From NCBI RefSeq assembly GCF_003711205.1, contig NZ_CP031013.1:1674001-1738000 (forward strand): a stretch of 64,000 nt of DNA. Reading direction: 5' to 3'. A model generated the notes under the pieces. That model ran no database searches, was not told the DNA's origin, and saw only the letters and a list, made by a program, of their open reading frames with translations. Shown here piece after piece: positions 9,044 through 18,283 of this stretch (the stretch's first letter is position 1; every line of letters starts with the position of its first letter). This DNA comes from Polaromonas sp. SP1 (GTDB lineage: Bacteria > Pseudomonadota > Gammaproteobacteria > Burkholderiales > Burkholderiaceae_C). A program made the position numbers and the translations under genes.

Positions 9044-9916
9044 ATGCACAACATTGACTCCCCCTTGCCAAGACGCTCATTTTTTGCCATGTTGCCCGCG
9101 CTGCTCACCGCGTGTTCGGGTGCCGATTTGCTCAACGCCACGGTGGCGACCGACACCTACCGGCGTACCGAGGGCATCGCTTACGGCCCGGAAGCGCGGC
9201 AGCGGCTGGATGTTTACCAGCCGCAGGGCGAGGTTCGCAACGCACCGGTGGTGGTGTTTTTCTACGGCGGCAGCTGGTCAAAAGGCGAGCGCGCCGACTA
9301 CCGCTTCGTCGGCGAGGCTCTGGCCTCGCAGGGCATCGTTGCCGTGGTGGCGGATTACCGCCTGAGCCCCGCCGTGCGCTACCCGGTTTTTGTGCAGGAC
9401 AGCGCGCGCGCCGTGCGCTGGGCGCGCGACCACGCGGCCGAATACGGCGCGGACCCGGCGCGCCTGTTTGTCATGGGCCACAGCGCCGGTGCGTACAACG
9501 CCGCGATGGTCGCGCTGGACGCGCGCTGGCTGCAGGCTGAAGGCATGAAGCCTTCGCAACTGGCGGGCTGGATAGGCCTGGCCGGCCCTTACGATTTTTT
9601 GCCGATTGGCGATCCGCAGACACAAGTTGCCTTTGAATGGCCCGGTACGCCCGCCGACAGCCAGCCGATCACGCATGCCTCCCGCGCATCTCCGCCGGCA
9701 CTGCTGCTGGCCCCCACCGAAGACCGCTCGGTCGATCCGCAGCGCAGCACCGTGGCCATGGCCGCGCGGCTCAAAAGTGCCGGTGTGCGGGTGGATTCAG
9801 AGCTGTTCGGCGGCGTCAGCCATGTGACCATCATTGCATCGATGGCGTCCGTGCTCAGAGGGCGGGCGCCTGTGCTTGAGCGGGTGACGGCCTTTGTGAA
9901 ATCATCTGGCCGATAA
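9044..9916 (+). CDS. Alpha/beta hydrolase, probable lipoprotein carboxylesterase
   Basis: A 290-residue serine hydrolase of the BD-FAE/carboxylesterase-like alpha/beta fold. The nucleophile elbow GHSAG and the oxyanion-hole segment FFYGGSW are visible; the probable acid and base (Asp in PTEDRS, His in GGVSHVT) lie near the C-terminus. The N-terminus has a lipobox-like LLTAC, suggesting an exported lipoprotein. The start is uncertain: the ATG at 9044 is used, the frame opens earlier at 8978 through repeat B, and 9089 is also possible. The 3' end overlaps the convergent PAP2 gene by 62 bases. Substrate unknown. Confidence 0.8.
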   Translation: MHNIDSPLPRRSFFAMLPALLTACSGADLLNATVATDTYRRTEGIAYGPEARQRLDVYQPQGEVRNAPVVVFFYGGSWSKGERADYRFVGEALASQGIVAVVADYRLSPAVRYPVFVQDSARAVRWARDHAAEYGADPARLFVMGHSAGAYNAAMVALDARWLQAEGMKPSQLAGWIGLAGPYDFLPIGDPQTQVAFEWPGTPADSQPITHASRASPPALLLAPTEDRSVDPQRSTVAMAARLKSAGVRVDSELFGGVSHVTIIASMASVLRGRAPVLERVTAFVKSSGR

Positions 9917-10583
9917 CGCTGTCCACCAGGGCTGCAGTTGCCCAGCAAAGCCATGCCGTCCAGAGCGTATGGCTCATGTAATGGGCGCCGCGCACCTGCT
10001 GCGCCAGGCCCAGCACCGATCCCGCGAGCAGGGCGCCGGCCAGCCAGCGCCGCGCCGTTCGGGGCAGGGCATGGCGAAACGCGAAAAAACCGCCCACAAA
10101 CGCAAAACCCGCCGAGGCGTGGCCGGCAGGAAAGCAGCCGCCGCTGCCGCCGTCGCGCACGCCCCAGGCCCAGTGGGACACATAGGCCACCGTCCCGCCG
10201 AATTCATGGAGCTCCCAGGGGCAGCTTGTGAGGCTGTGCAGCTTGAGGGTGGACACCACCAGCAGCGAAACCAGGGTGGTGAGCGCCAGCTGGACGCGGC
10301 GCTCCACAGCCAGCCGGCAGATGGGGCCGAAAGGCCGCGCGACGGCCGCCAGCAGCGCCAGCTCGACCGCCCAGGGCAGCCAGCGGATGCCGTCATGCAG
10401 CGTGCCACGCCAGAACCAATGGTCTTCCAGGGGAAAACCGGCCGGGGAGCCGAACCAGCGCGCCATCCACAGGTCCAGGCCTGAATGGTCCCAGGCCAGC
10501 AGCACGGCGAGGCTGAGCAGGGTAACCAGGAAAACACGGGACACAGCGGGGGCGCCGTCGCCGTCGAAGGAGGAAGCGGTCAT
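9855..10583 (-). CDS. PAP2 family membrane phosphatase
   Basis: An integral membrane phosphatase with the three PAP2 motifs: K-x6-CP (KLHSLTSCPW), P-A-G-H (GCFPAGHAS) and R-x5-H (RGAHYMSHTLW). About six hydrophobic segments are visible. The ATG at 10583 gives 242 residues; a TTG at 10622 would add 13. It is divergent from a two-component system. PAP2 enzymes next to OmpR-type regulators often dephosphorylate lipid A or undecaprenyl pyrophosphate; that role here is inferred from context only. The 3' end overlaps the upstream hydrolase gene tail to tail. Confidence 0.85.
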   Translation of the reverse strand: MTASSFDGDGAPAVSRVFLVTLLSLAVLLAWDHSGLDLWMARWFGSPAGFPLEDHWFWRGTLHDGIRWLPWAVELALLAAVARPFGPICRLAVERRVQLALTTLVSLLVVSTLKLHSLTSCPWELHEFGGTVAYVSHWAWGVRDGGSGGCFPAGHASAGFAFVGGFFAFRHALPRTARRWLAGALLAGSVLGLAQQVRGAHYMSHTLWTAWLCWATAALVDSVIGQMISQRPSPAQAQAPAL

Positions 10584-10699
10584 GGGAGGTTCGCGCAAGC
10601 GGGTGGACACGGGAAGCCGCAAGATAGTGGGGGCGTCTTAACTCACCCTTAAGGCCTTGCACCGGGCTGTGAAACCCCCCGGCCGCCGCCCGCAGCGCC

Positions 10700-10705
10700 G
10701 ACAAT
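10700..10705 (+). promoter_or_regulatory. -10-like element before the response regulator
   Basis: GACAAT lies exactly six bases before the ATG at 10712, matching the spacing seen at six other genes in this window. No Shine-Dalgarno separates them. Confidence 0.3.
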
Positions 10706-10711
10706 GGACGC

Positions 10712-11407
10712 ATGCGAATCCTGGTGGTGGAAGACGATGCCGGTATTGCCCTGGGCCTGCGGGCCAACCTGCAGCAGCGGGGCTATGCGGTCGATGCCTG
10801 CGGCAGCCTGGCTTCAGCGTGGACGGCCCTGTGCAGCGAGCCGTTTGACCTGGTGCTGCTGGACCTTGGCCTGGCGGACGGTGACGGCGGCGACTTGCTG
10901 CTGCGGATAAGGCGGGTGCGCAGCAGCGCGGACGGGCCGCTGCCTGATCCGCAAACGCCGGTGCTCATCATGACTGCCCGCGACCAGGTCGCCGACCGGA
11001 TTTCCGGCCTCAACCTGGGGGCCGACGACTATCTCGTCAAGCCCTTTGACCTTGATGAACTTGAGGCCCGCATGCGCGCCCTGCTGCGCCGTGCGGCGGG
11101 GCGCGCCCATCCCCTGCTGGTGCATGGCGACCTGGTGATCGACCCGGCCGCCCATACGGTGCTGCGTGCGGGGCAAGCCGTTGACCTTGCGCCACGCGAA
11201 TTCACCTTGCTGCTTTTGCTGCTGGAGTCCCGTGGGCGGGTGCTGTCGCGCCAGCAACTGGAAGCACGCCTTTACAACTGGCAAGACGCCGTCGGCAGCA
11301 ATGCGATCGAGGTGCATGTGCACCATCTGCGGCGCAAGCTGGGCGAGGGTCTGATCCAGACGATGCGCGGGGTCGGTTACTTCATACCGCGGGATGAGCG
11401 CGCATGA
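10712..11407 (+). CDS. OmpR/PhoB-family response regulator
   Basis: A 231-residue DNA-binding response regulator. The receiver domain has acidic pocket Glu8/Asp9, phosphoacceptor Asp51 (LVLLDLGL) and the conserved Lys near 110 in ADDYLVKPFD. A winged-helix output domain follows (about 125-226), ending MRGVGYFIP. The stop overlaps the start of the histidine kinase gene by four bases, so the pair is coupled. It resembles the QseB/PmrA/TctD group. The divergent PAP2 phosphatase gene is a natural candidate target. Confidence 0.93.
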   Translation: MRILVVEDDAGIALGLRANLQQRGYAVDACGSLASAWTALCSEPFDLVLLDLGLADGDGGDLLLRIRRVRSSADGPLPDPQTPVLIMTARDQVADRISGLNLGADDYLVKPFDLDELEARMRALLRRAAGRAHPLLVHGDLVIDPAAHTVLRAGQAVDLAPREFTLLLLLLESRGRVLSRQQLEARLYNWQDAVGSNAIEVHVHHLRRKLGEGLIQTMRGVGYFIPRDERA

Positions 11408-12786
11408 CGGCCAGCCCTCGCCAGGTCTCGCTGACGCGCCGCCTCCTGCTGTGGGTGCTGGCGGCGCTGTTGCTGGTATGGGCCGGATTTGTGGCGGTGG
11501 GCTGGCGCACCGGTGTTCATGAGGCGGGCGAGCTGACCGATGGGCACCTGGCCAGCACGGCGGCGCTGATGCTCAACCTGGATCTGCCGCCGTTTGTAGA
11601 GGCATCGCGCGAAACAGCACGCGCCGTCATTCCCACGCTGAAAAACCACGACTACCAATCTTCCCTCAGCGTGCTGGTGCGCGACGCCGGCGGGCAGCTG
11701 CTGGCCCGTTCGGGCGATGCGCCCCTGGCGCCGTTCAGCGAACGGGCGGGTTTTACCGATGTGGCGCTGGGCACGCCCCCGACCCTCTGGCGCAGCTTTT
11801 CGCAGTGGGATGCCGGCCACGCGCGGCAGGTGACGGTGCTGGTGCGGGCCGACGAGCGCGACGAGCTGGCCTCTGACGTGGCCGGGCAACTGGCCGAGCC
11901 GGGGCTGTGGCTGCTGCCGGCCGTGGCCATCGCGCTGTGCATCGCGATCTGGCGCGGCCTGCGGCCCTTGCAGGCCTTGTCGCGCGACGTGGCCGAGCTG
12001 GAGGTGGACAAGGCCGAGCGCCTGCAGGCCCGCCACCCCTATCGGGAATTCAACTCGGTGGTGCGTTCCATCAACACGCTGGTGGGCCAGCAGCAGGCTT
12101 CGTTGGAGCGGGAACGCCAGCTGGCCAGCGAGGTGGCCCATGAGCTGCGCACTCCCTTGTCGTCCATTGCCTTGCAGGCGGCATCGCTGCGCGGTGAGCT
12201 CACAGCCCCGGCGCGCGAACAGGCGCTGGCGCAAATCGGTGCCGACGCGATGCGGGCCGGTCACGTCATCACGCAGTTGCTGGCGCTGGCGCGGGCCAGC
12301 CGCAGCGACCTGCAGCAACAGATGCAGCCCCTGGACCTGGGCGCGCTGGCCGCGCAGGTGGTCGCCGGGTATGCGCAGGCCTCCTGGGAAAGCGGGCACC
12401 AGCTCAGCGTGCAGGGCGAGGAGCGCGAGGAGCGCGAAGAGGGCGAGGAGGGCCCCAAGGTCGCGCCCGAAGTTTTCGCCCATCCGCTGCTGCTGGAGCT
12501 GGCCTTGCGCAACCTCATTGACAACGCCCTGCAACACACGCCCCGGGGTACTTTCGTGTCGGTGCAGTGGGGCCACGATGCGGCCGGCGCGTGGCTTCAG
12601 GTGTGCGACGACGGCACAGACACGGCCGCTGGGCGGTCTCCGGTAGCGCAGTCCACCGAACGGCTGGGGCTGGGCCACAAGATCGTGGCCCGTGTGATGG
12701 ATGTGCATGGCGGCCAGTTCGCGCAGATACCCGCGTCCCCGCCCTTTACACGCTGTTACCGCATGGTTCTGCCTCTAATTCCCTGA
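11404..12786 (+). CDS. Sensor histidine kinase
   Basis: A 460-residue inner-membrane kinase partnering the preceding regulator. A first membrane segment lies at about 15-35 and a second at about 165-185, flanking a periplasmic sensor loop. The dimerisation box has phosphoacceptor His246 in EVAHELRTP. The ATP-binding domain shows the N box (NLIDNALQHTP, about 370), DDGTDT and a GLGHKIV G2 box. An acidic run of Glu/Arg repeats near 340-350 (EEREEREEGEEG) links the kinase subdomains and is unusually charged. Signal unknown. Confidence 0.92.
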   Translation: MTASPRQVSLTRRLLLWVLAALLLVWAGFVAVGWRTGVHEAGELTDGHLASTAALMLNLDLPPFVEASRETARAVIPTLKNHDYQSSLSVLVRDAGGQLLARSGDAPLAPFSERAGFTDVALGTPPTLWRSFSQWDAGHARQVTVLVRADERDELASDVAGQLAEPGLWLLPAVAIALCIAIWRGLRPLQALSRDVAELEVDKAERLQARHPYREFNSVVRSINTLVGQQQASLERERQLASEVAHELRTPLSSIALQAASLRGELTAPAREQALAQIGADAMRAGHVITQLLALARASRSDLQQQMQPLDLGALAAQVVAGYAQASWESGHQLSVQGEEREEREEGEEGPKVAPEVFAHPLLLELALRNLIDNALQHTPRGTFVSVQWGHDAAGAWLQVCDDGTDTAAGRSPVAQSTERLGLGHKIVARVMDVHGGQFAQIPASPPFTRCYRMVLPLIP

Positions 12787-12932
12787 ATAACCCGGCTTTA
12801 CGCAGCCGTTAGAATGAAGGCTTCGGTTACTTCACGGTTACGGCTCCTTCTGCAACCCTCGCGTTGCACGGCCTTCCGCCCTGTAACCCGCCTTCTTCTG
12901 GCAGCGTTTTTTAACTTTCTGGGGATCTGATC

Positions 12933-13997
12933 ATGGCACTCGTATCGATGCGCGAGCTGCTGGACCATGCAGCAGTCAACGGCTACGGCATTCCGGCTTT
13001 TAACGTCAACAACCTCGAGCAGGTGCAAGCCGTGATGGAAGCGGCCAGGGAAACCGGCGCGCCCGTCATCCTGCAGGCCAGCGCAGGCGCCCGCAAATAC
13101 GCCGGTGAGCCCTTCATCAAGCACCTGATCGAAGCGGCCATCGAGATGTACCCCAACATCCCCCTGGTCATGCACCAGGACCACGGCCAGAACCCGGCCG
13201 TTTGCCAGGGCGCCATCGACCTCGGTTTCTCGTCCGTGATGATGGACGGCTCGCTCGAAGCCGACGGCAAGACCATCGCCAGCTATGAATACAACGTTGA
13301 CGTGACGAAAAAAGTCTCGCAACTGGCCCACAAATACGGCGTCACCGTGGAAGGCGAACTCGGCTGCCTCGGTTCGCTGGAGACCATGAAGGGCGACAAG
13401 GAAGACGGCCACGGCACCGACGCCACCATGACGCGCGAGCAGCTGCTGACCGACCCCGAGCAGGCGGCGGACTTCGTCAAGCGCACCCAGATTGACGCGC
13501 TGGCGATCGCCATCGGCACCAGTCACGGCGCCTACAAGTTCACCCGCAAGCCCACCGGCGACATCCTGGCGATCGACCGCATCAAGGAAATCCACAAACG
13601 CATCCCCAGCACCCACCTGGTGATGCACGGCTCGTCTTCGGTGCCGCAGGAAATGCTGGCCATCATCCGCCAGTACGGCGGCCAGATGAAGGAAACCTAT
13701 GGCGTGCCTGTTGAGGAAATCCAGGAAGCCATCAAGCACGGCGTGCGCAAGATCAACATCGACACCGACATCCGCCTGGCCATGACCGGCGCGGTGCGCA
13801 AGTTCCTCGCTGAAAACCCCGAGAAATTCGACGCCCGTGAGTGGCTCAAGCCCGCCCGCGAAGCCGCCAAGGCCCTGTGCAAGCAGCGCTACATCGAATT
13901 CGGCTGCGAAGGCCAGGGCGCCAAGATCAAGGGCGACACCCTGCAGGTCGTGGCCGCCAAGTACGCCAAGGGCGAACTCGCTCAAGTGGTGCACTGA
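12933..13997 (+). CDS. fba: Class II fructose-bisphosphate aldolase
   Basis: Cleaves fructose 1,6-bisphosphate to dihydroxyacetone phosphate and glyceraldehyde 3-phosphate, with zinc. The 354-residue protein belongs to the class IIB/Calvin-cycle subtype: [16 protein letters not shown] carries a zinc ligand, and [18 protein letters not shown] is a subtype signature. [10 protein letters not shown] and the DTDIRLAMT segment complete the site. The ATG at 12933 follows GGGGATC. A TAGAAT -10-like element at 12811-12816 implies a leader of ~115 bases. A clear terminator follows the stop. Confidence 0.96.
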   Translation: MALVSMRELLDHAAVNGYGIPAFNVNNLEQVQAVMEAARETGAPVILQASAGARKYAGEPFIKHLIEAAIEMYPNIPLVMHQDHGQNPAVCQGAIDLGFSSVMMDGSLEADGKTIASYEYNVDVTKKVSQLAHKYGVTVEGELGCLGSLETMKGDKEDGHGTDATMTREQLLTDPEQAADFVKRTQIDALAIAIGTSHGAYKFTRKPTGDILAIDRIKEIHKRIPSTHLVMHGSSSVPQEMLAIIRQYGGQMKETYGVPVEEIQEAIKHGVRKINIDTDIRLAMTGAVRKFLAENPEKFDAREWLKPAREAAKALCKQRYIEFGCEGQGAKIKGDTLQVVAAKYAKGELAQVVH

Positions 13998-14036
13998 AAA
14001 TTCCCGCCTTCCGCCCGCGCGGATTGGCGATAATTC

Positions 14037-14071
14037 AAAGCCCGTGGACTCTCGAGTCGCGCGGGCTTTTT
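14037..14071 (+). terminator. Rho-independent terminator after fba
   Basis: AAAGCCCG pairs with CGGGCTTT around an inner stem GACT-CTCG-AGTC, followed by a T run. It lies 40 bases past the fba stop and 32 bases before purC. Confidence 0.85.
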
Positions 14072-14102
14072 CTTTGATTCCCCTCCGTTTACGCCGCCCA
14101 CC

Positions 14103-15011
14103 ATGACCCAAGCACTCCACACCTCTGCCCTGACCTCCCTGCCCCTGCTGGCGCGCGGCAAGGTGCGCGACAACTACGCCGTGGGCAAAGACAAACTGCT
14201 GATGGTGGCCAGCGACCGCCTGAGCGCGTTCGACGTCATCCTGGGCGAGCCGATCCCCGGCAAGGGCGCGCTGCTCACACAGATGGCGCTGTTCTGGTTC
14301 GACAAACTCGGTCACATCTGCCCCAACCACCTGACGGGCGAAGCGCCTGAAAGCGTCGTCACCCCGGCCGAAGTGCCGCAGGTCGTGAACCGCTCCATGC
14401 TGGTCAAACGCCTGAAGCCGATTCCCGTCGAGGCCGTGGTGCGCGGCTACCTGGCCGGCAGCGGCTGGAAGGAATACCAGGACAGCCAGGCCGTGTGCGG
14501 CGTGCCCCTGCCCCCAGGCCTGAAGAATGCCGGCAAGCTGCCCGAGCCCATCTTCACGCCGGCCGCCAAGGCCGAAGCCGGCGAGCACGACGAAAACATC
14601 AGCTACGAGCAGGTGGTGAAGGTCGTCGGCCCTGAGCTCGCCGCGCAGATCAAAAAGATCAGCATCGAGATCTACAGCACCGCCGCCGCCTTCGCGCTCA
14701 CCAAGGGCATCATCATTGCCGACACCAAGTTCGAGTTCGGCCTGGACGAAGACGGCACGCTCACGCTGATGGACGAAGTGCTGACGCCCGATTCGTCGCG
14801 CTACTGGCCGATTGAAGGCTACGAGGCCGCTTATGCCGCCGGCCAGAACCCGCCCAGCTACGACAAGCAGTTTGTGCGCGACTGGCTCGAAGCCGTGCGT
14901 ATCAACGGCAAGCCCTGGGACAAAACGCCGCCTGCACCGCGGCTGCCTGCCGATGTTGTCGAGAAAACGGCCGCTAAGTACCAGGAAGCCTTGACGCGCT
15001 TGAAAGGTTGA
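14103..15011 (+). CDS. purC: Phosphoribosylaminoimidazole-succinocarboxamide synthase
   Basis: SAICAR synthase of de novo purine synthesis: joins CAIR and aspartate with ATP. The 302-residue length suits the longer PurC form common in betaproteobacteria. Motifs include [14 protein letters not shown] for ATP binding, [11 protein letters not shown], and the [12 protein letters not shown] segment. purE and purK lie 1.5 kb downstream but are separated from it by a membrane protein gene and by cnoX on the other strand. Confidence 0.96.
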   Translation: MTQALHTSALTSLPLLARGKVRDNYAVGKDKLLMVASDRLSAFDVILGEPIPGKGALLTQMALFWFDKLGHICPNHLTGEAPESVVTPAEVPQVVNRSMLVKRLKPIPVEAVVRGYLAGSGWKEYQDSQAVCGVPLPPGLKNAGKLPEPIFTPAAKAEAGEHDENISYEQVVKVVGPELAAQIKKISIEIYSTAAAFALTKGIIIADTKFEFGLDEDGTLTLMDEVLTPDSSRYWPIEGYEAAYAAGQNPPSYDKQFVRDWLEAVRINGKPWDKTPPAPRLPADVVEKTAAKYQEALTRLKG

Positions 15012-15044
15012 ACTGCCGCTACGCTCAGCGAAACACGGCTATCC

Positions 15045-15431
15045 ATGCTTGAGTTCATCGCCGAGATCCTTGTCGAGGGCGTGCTCACTCTTTTCTCGGA
15101 ATTATTCAACCTCGGGTTGCGCAAATCATTGCGCACACGCCCAGATGCGGATCCGCTGGGAGACCTTCTGGTGGGGGCGGCGCTCGGGTTTGCGCTGGGA
15201 CTCGCCAGCGTCTATTTCATTCCCCTGTTGGCCCTGCGTGAACCGGTTCTTCAATGGCTCAACGCTTTGCTCAGCCCGCTGCTGGCCGCGCTGTTGATTC
15301 TGCTGTGGAGAAGAAACCGTCTTCAGGACGTTGCGGCCGGGACAGCGCCACAGTCAGGGCGCGCCATTGTGTTTCAGGCCTTTGTAGTGGGCATGTCGTT
15401 TAACCTCAGCCGCCTTTTGTTTGGGCACTAA
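15045..15431 (+). CDS. Hypothetical membrane protein
   Basis: A 128-residue protein that I do not recognise. It shows an amphipathic N-terminus, two clear hydrophobic spans (about 43-65, GAALGFALGLASVYFIPLL, and 72-90, ending in RRNR), and a last weak one near 110-125 (FVVGMSFNLSRLLF). It starts 34 bases after purC on the same strand and may be cotranscribed with it. Base composition is like its neighbours. Confidence 0.6.
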   Translation: MLEFIAEILVEGVLTLFSELFNLGLRKSLRTRPDADPLGDLLVGAALGFALGLASVYFIPLLALREPVLQWLNALLSPLLAALLILLWRRNRLQDVAAGTAPQSGRAIVFQAFVVGMSFNLSRLLFGH

Positions 15432-15459
15432 ACCCCGGCAAGCCGACCCTGGCGACGCC

Positions 15460-16359
15460 TCAACTCAATACGACACTGCTTAGGCGCCGGCGGTACGTCG
15501 CCACGACGGGGTCTTCCGGCGGAATCTGCCCATCCGCCACCTTGGGTTTGGGCGCTTCCATGATGTCGAGCACGGCGATGTAGGTCTTGCGTGCCAGGTC
15601 TTCGCTCCAGGCCTTGTCGCGCATCAAAATCTCCAGCAACTCGTCGAGGGCTTCTGTCCAGCGCTGTTGCACCATCAGCCAGCGGGCCTTGCCAAAGCGC
15701 GCGTCAAAGTCCCGTTTGTTGGCCGCAATTTTTGCATCAAATTGGCCTGCAGCCGAATCGCCACCTGCACTTGTAGCTACAAAATCAATAGCATCCATCC
15801 AGCGCTTGAGCGAGTCAAAACGCCGCACCACGGTGGTTTGGGCGATGACCGGCGCAAACGCCACCTTGGCGTCGTCTTCGCGGCCCAGTTGCAACAGCAG
15901 CTTCACGTAGTCAAAGCGCGCGTTGTCGTCGGCCGGGTTGGCGGCAACAGCGTGCTGCAGCTTTTCGAGCACGGCGTCCGGGTCGGTGGGCTCTTCTTCG
16001 AGCGTCAGCTCGGGCTCTTGCGCCAACGCATCCGCCGGCGGCAGGTGTTTGTCGAGGAACTCCTTGACCTTGCCTTCGGGCAGGGCGCCGGCAAAGCCGT
16101 CCACCGGCTGGCCGTTCACCATCAGGATGCAGGTCGGGATGCTGCGGATGCCGAAGGCGGCGCCCAGTTGCTGCTCCTGGTCGGAGTCGATCTTGACCAG
16201 CTTGAAGCGGCCGGCGTATTCGACTTCGACCTTTTCAAGAATCGGGCCCAGCGACTTGCAGGGGCCGCACCAGGGCGCCCAGAAGTCGATCAGCACGGGC
16301 GTGGTCATGGAAGCCGTAACGACTTCGGCTTCGAAATTGGCAATGGTGACGTCGATCAT
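15460..16359 (-). CDS. cnoX: Thioredoxin-fold co-chaperone CnoX/YbbN
   Basis: An N-terminal thioredoxin domain (about 1-105) followed by tetratricopeptide-like helices. CnoX proteins hold oxidant-damaged proteins and pass them to GroEL or DnaK. The active-site motif is WCGPC with both cysteines (Cys31, Cys34), so a redox role is possible, unlike the E. coli protein, which lacks the pair. It has 299 residues, a normal length. Residues about 189-209 are encoded by a copy of dispersed repeat A, read antisense, which lies between predicted helices. It is divergent from purE. Confidence 0.9.
   Translation of the reverse strand: MIDVTIANFEAEVVTASMTTPVLIDFWAPWCGPCKSLGPILEKVEVEYAGRFKLVKIDSDQEQQLGAAFGIRSIPTCILMVNGQPVDGFAGALPEGKVKEFLDKHLPPADALAQEPELTLEEEPTDPDAVLEKLQHAVAANPADDNARFDYVKLLLQLGREDDAKVAFAPVIAQTTVVRRFDSLKRWMDAIDFVATSAGGDSAAGQFDAKIAANKRDFDARFGKARWLMVQQRWTEALDELLEILMRDKAWSEDLARKTYIAVLDIMEAPKPKVADGQIPPEDPVVATYRRRLSSVVLS
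15734..15795 (+). repeat. Dispersed repeat A copy inside cnoX
   Basis: On the plus strand: GGCCTGCAGCC, a variable middle, then GTAGCTACAAAATCAATAGC. This is the forward form of repeat A, antisense to cnoX, and it keeps the reading frame open. Confidence 0.6.
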
Positions 16360-16471
16360 GGTCTTGCAGAGTTGGGGTGTCGGGGGCGGGTTTCAACCCG
16401 CGTGGCGCGGCGTGGCGCCCGGGAGGAAGGAGCGTAGCACGCAGGACAAGGCCTCGCCGGTGGCCTGCCCT

Positions 16472-16477
16472 TAAAAT
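16472..16477 (+). promoter_or_regulatory. -10-like element for purE
   Basis: TAAAAT lies 49 bases before the purE start in the divergent cnoX-purE gap. No convincing -35 is seen. Confidence 0.3.
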
Positions 16478-16526
16478 CAGAGGTTACGGGCAAGCAGCCT
16501 GCAACCCCGGCCTTGAAGGTCCCCGC

Positions 16527-17036
16527 ATGACAACAAGCAACAATTCGGCAAACCCCCTGATAGGCGTGGTGATGGGCTCCAGCAGCGACTGGGAGACCAT
16601 GCAGCACGCCGTGCAGATCCTCATGCAGTTCGGCGTGGCGCACGAGGCCCGCGTCGTGTCGGCCCACCGCATGCCTGATGAGCTGTTTGCCTATGCCGAA
16701 GGCGCCTCCGGCCGCGGCCTGCAGGCCATCATCGCCGGCGCCGGCGGCGCGGCCCACCTGCCCGGCATGCTGGCCGCCAAAACCGCCGTGCCGGTGCTGG
16801 GTGTGCCCGTGGCCAGCAAACACCTGCAAGGCGTCGATTCATTGCACAGCATCGTGCAAATGCCCAAGGGCATTCCCGTTGCCACCTTTGCCATCGGCAA
16901 CGCCGGCGCGGCCAATGCGGCGCTGTTTGCTGTCGCCATGCTGGCCCTGCACGACAAGGCGCTGGCCGCCCAGCTGCAGGCTTTCCGCGCCGAGCAAACC
17001 GCTGCCGCCCACGCCATGACACTGCCTCCCGCATGA
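16527..17036 (+). CDS. purE: N5-carboxyaminoimidazole ribonucleotide mutase
   Basis: Class I PurE converts N5-CAIR to CAIR in purine synthesis. The 169-residue protein has the family motifs [18 protein letters not shown] and [13 protein letters not shown]. The frame opens upstream at 16377, but homology starts at the ATG at 16527. The stop overlaps the purK start (ATGA), so the consecutive enzymes are translationally coupled. Confidence 0.96.
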   Translation: MTTSNNSANPLIGVVMGSSSDWETMQHAVQILMQFGVAHEARVVSAHRMPDELFAYAEGASGRGLQAIIAGAGGAAHLPGMLAAKTAVPVLGVPVASKHLQGVDSLHSIVQMPKGIPVATFAIGNAGAANAALFAVAMLALHDKALAAQLQAFRAEQTAAAHAMTLPPA

Positions 17037-18283
17037 GCCTTCCAAGCCTTCCCCCGGGCCTTCCTGTTTTTCCCGGCACCGTTTGCGCTTCCGGCCAGCC
17101 CGCCACGCTGGGCGTGATGGGTGGTGGCCAGCTGGGCCGCATGTTTGTGCACGCCGCGCAGCGCCTGGGTTACTTCACCGCGGTGCTGGACCCGGACGCG
17201 CAAAGCCCGGCGGGCCTGGTCAGCCACCACCATATCCAGACTGGCTACGACGACGAAAAGGGGCTCAAACAGCTCGCATCGCTCTGCGCCGCCGTCACCA
17301 CCGAATTTGAGAATGTGCCTGCCGGTGCGCTGAAAACGCTGGCCACCAGCCTGCCCGTGGCACCCGGCGCCGCCGCGGTGGGCATCGCCCAAAACCGCAT
17401 CGAAGAAAAATCGCACTTCACCGCCAGCGCCGCCGAGTCGGGCGTCTTGGCCGGCGTGACTTGCGCGCCTTATGCCGTGATCGAAACGGCAGAACAGCTG
17501 AACGCCGTGCCGGCCAACTTGCTGCCCGGCATCCTCAAAACCGCGCGCATGGGTTACGACGGCAAAGGCCAGGTGCGCGTCAAAAATGCGGCTGAACTCG
17601 CAGCCGCCTGGGCCGATCTGAAAAAGGTCCCCTGCGTGCTCGAAAAAATGCTGCCACTCAAAGCCGAGTGCTCCGTTATCGTGGCACGCGGCTGGAACGG
17701 CGACATCGTCAGCTTTGCGCCGCAACTGAATGTGCATGTGGACGGCATCCTCGCGGTGACCGAGGCTTATGAGGGAAATATGCCTGCAGCCCTTGCGCAG
17801 CGTGCGCAGGCAGCTACAAAAACCATAGCAAACCATGTCGGCTACGTCGGCGTGCTGTGCGTCGAGTTTTTCCTGGTGGACGACGGCAGCGCTGACGGCG
17901 CGCTCATCGTCAACGAGATGGCGCCCCGCCCGCACAACAGCGGCCACTACACCATGGACGCCTGCGACGTCTCGCAGTTTGACCTGCAGGTGCACGCCAT
18001 GGCGGGCCTGCCGCTGCCGCAGCCGCGCCAGCATTCACCGGCCATCATGCTCAACCTGCTGGGCGATGTGTGGTTTGACGCGCAAGGCAATTCACGCACA
18101 CCCGACTGGCAGGCCGTGCTGGCCCTGCCCGGCGCGCACCTGCATCTTTACGGCAAGACCGAAGCGCGCCCCGGGCGCAAGATGGGCCACCTCAACATCA
18201 CCGGCGCCGACATCGCGGGCGTCAAAGCCACCGCGCGCAAGGCCGCTGCCATCCTGGGCCTGCCGGGCCTGGGCCATCTCTGA
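17033..18283 (+). CDS. purK: N5-carboxyaminoimidazole ribonucleotide synthase
   Basis: ATP-grasp enzyme making N5-CAIR from AIR, bicarbonate and ATP, feeding PurE. It has 416 residues with the N-terminal [11 protein letters not shown] loop, ATP-grasp segments ([27 protein letters not shown]) and the metal-binding [14 protein letters not shown]. Residues about 248-267 ([16 protein letters not shown]) coincide with a copy of dispersed repeat A, within an expected helix. It overlaps purE at its start and the Sua5/TsaC gene at its stop (TGATG). Confidence 0.95.
   Translation: MSLPSLPPGLPVFPGTVCASGQPATLGVMGGGQLGRMFVHAAQRLGYFTAVLDPDAQSPAGLVSHHHIQTGYDDEKGLKQLASLCAAVTTEFENVPAGALKTLATSLPVAPGAAAVGIAQNRIEEKSHFTASAAESGVLAGVTCAPYAVIETAEQLNAVPANLLPGILKTARMGYDGKGQVRVKNAAELAAAWADLKKVPCVLEKMLPLKAECSVIVARGWNGDIVSFAPQLNVHVDGILAVTEAYEGNMPAALAQRAQAATKTIANHVGYVGVLCVEFFLVDDGSADGALIVNEMAPRPHNSGHYTMDACDVSQFDLQVHAMAGLPLPQPRQHSPAIMLNLLGDVWFDAQGNSRTPDWQAVLALPGAHLHLYGKTEARPGRKMGHLNITGADIAGVKATARKAAAILGLPGLGHL
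17776..17832 (+). repeat. Dispersed repeat A copy inside purK
   Basis: TGCCTGCAGCCCTTGCGCAG, then CAGGCAGCTACAAAAACC and ATAGCAAA: the AGCCC block, the AGCTA block and the ATAGCA end of repeat A, in frame in purK. Confidence 0.55.
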
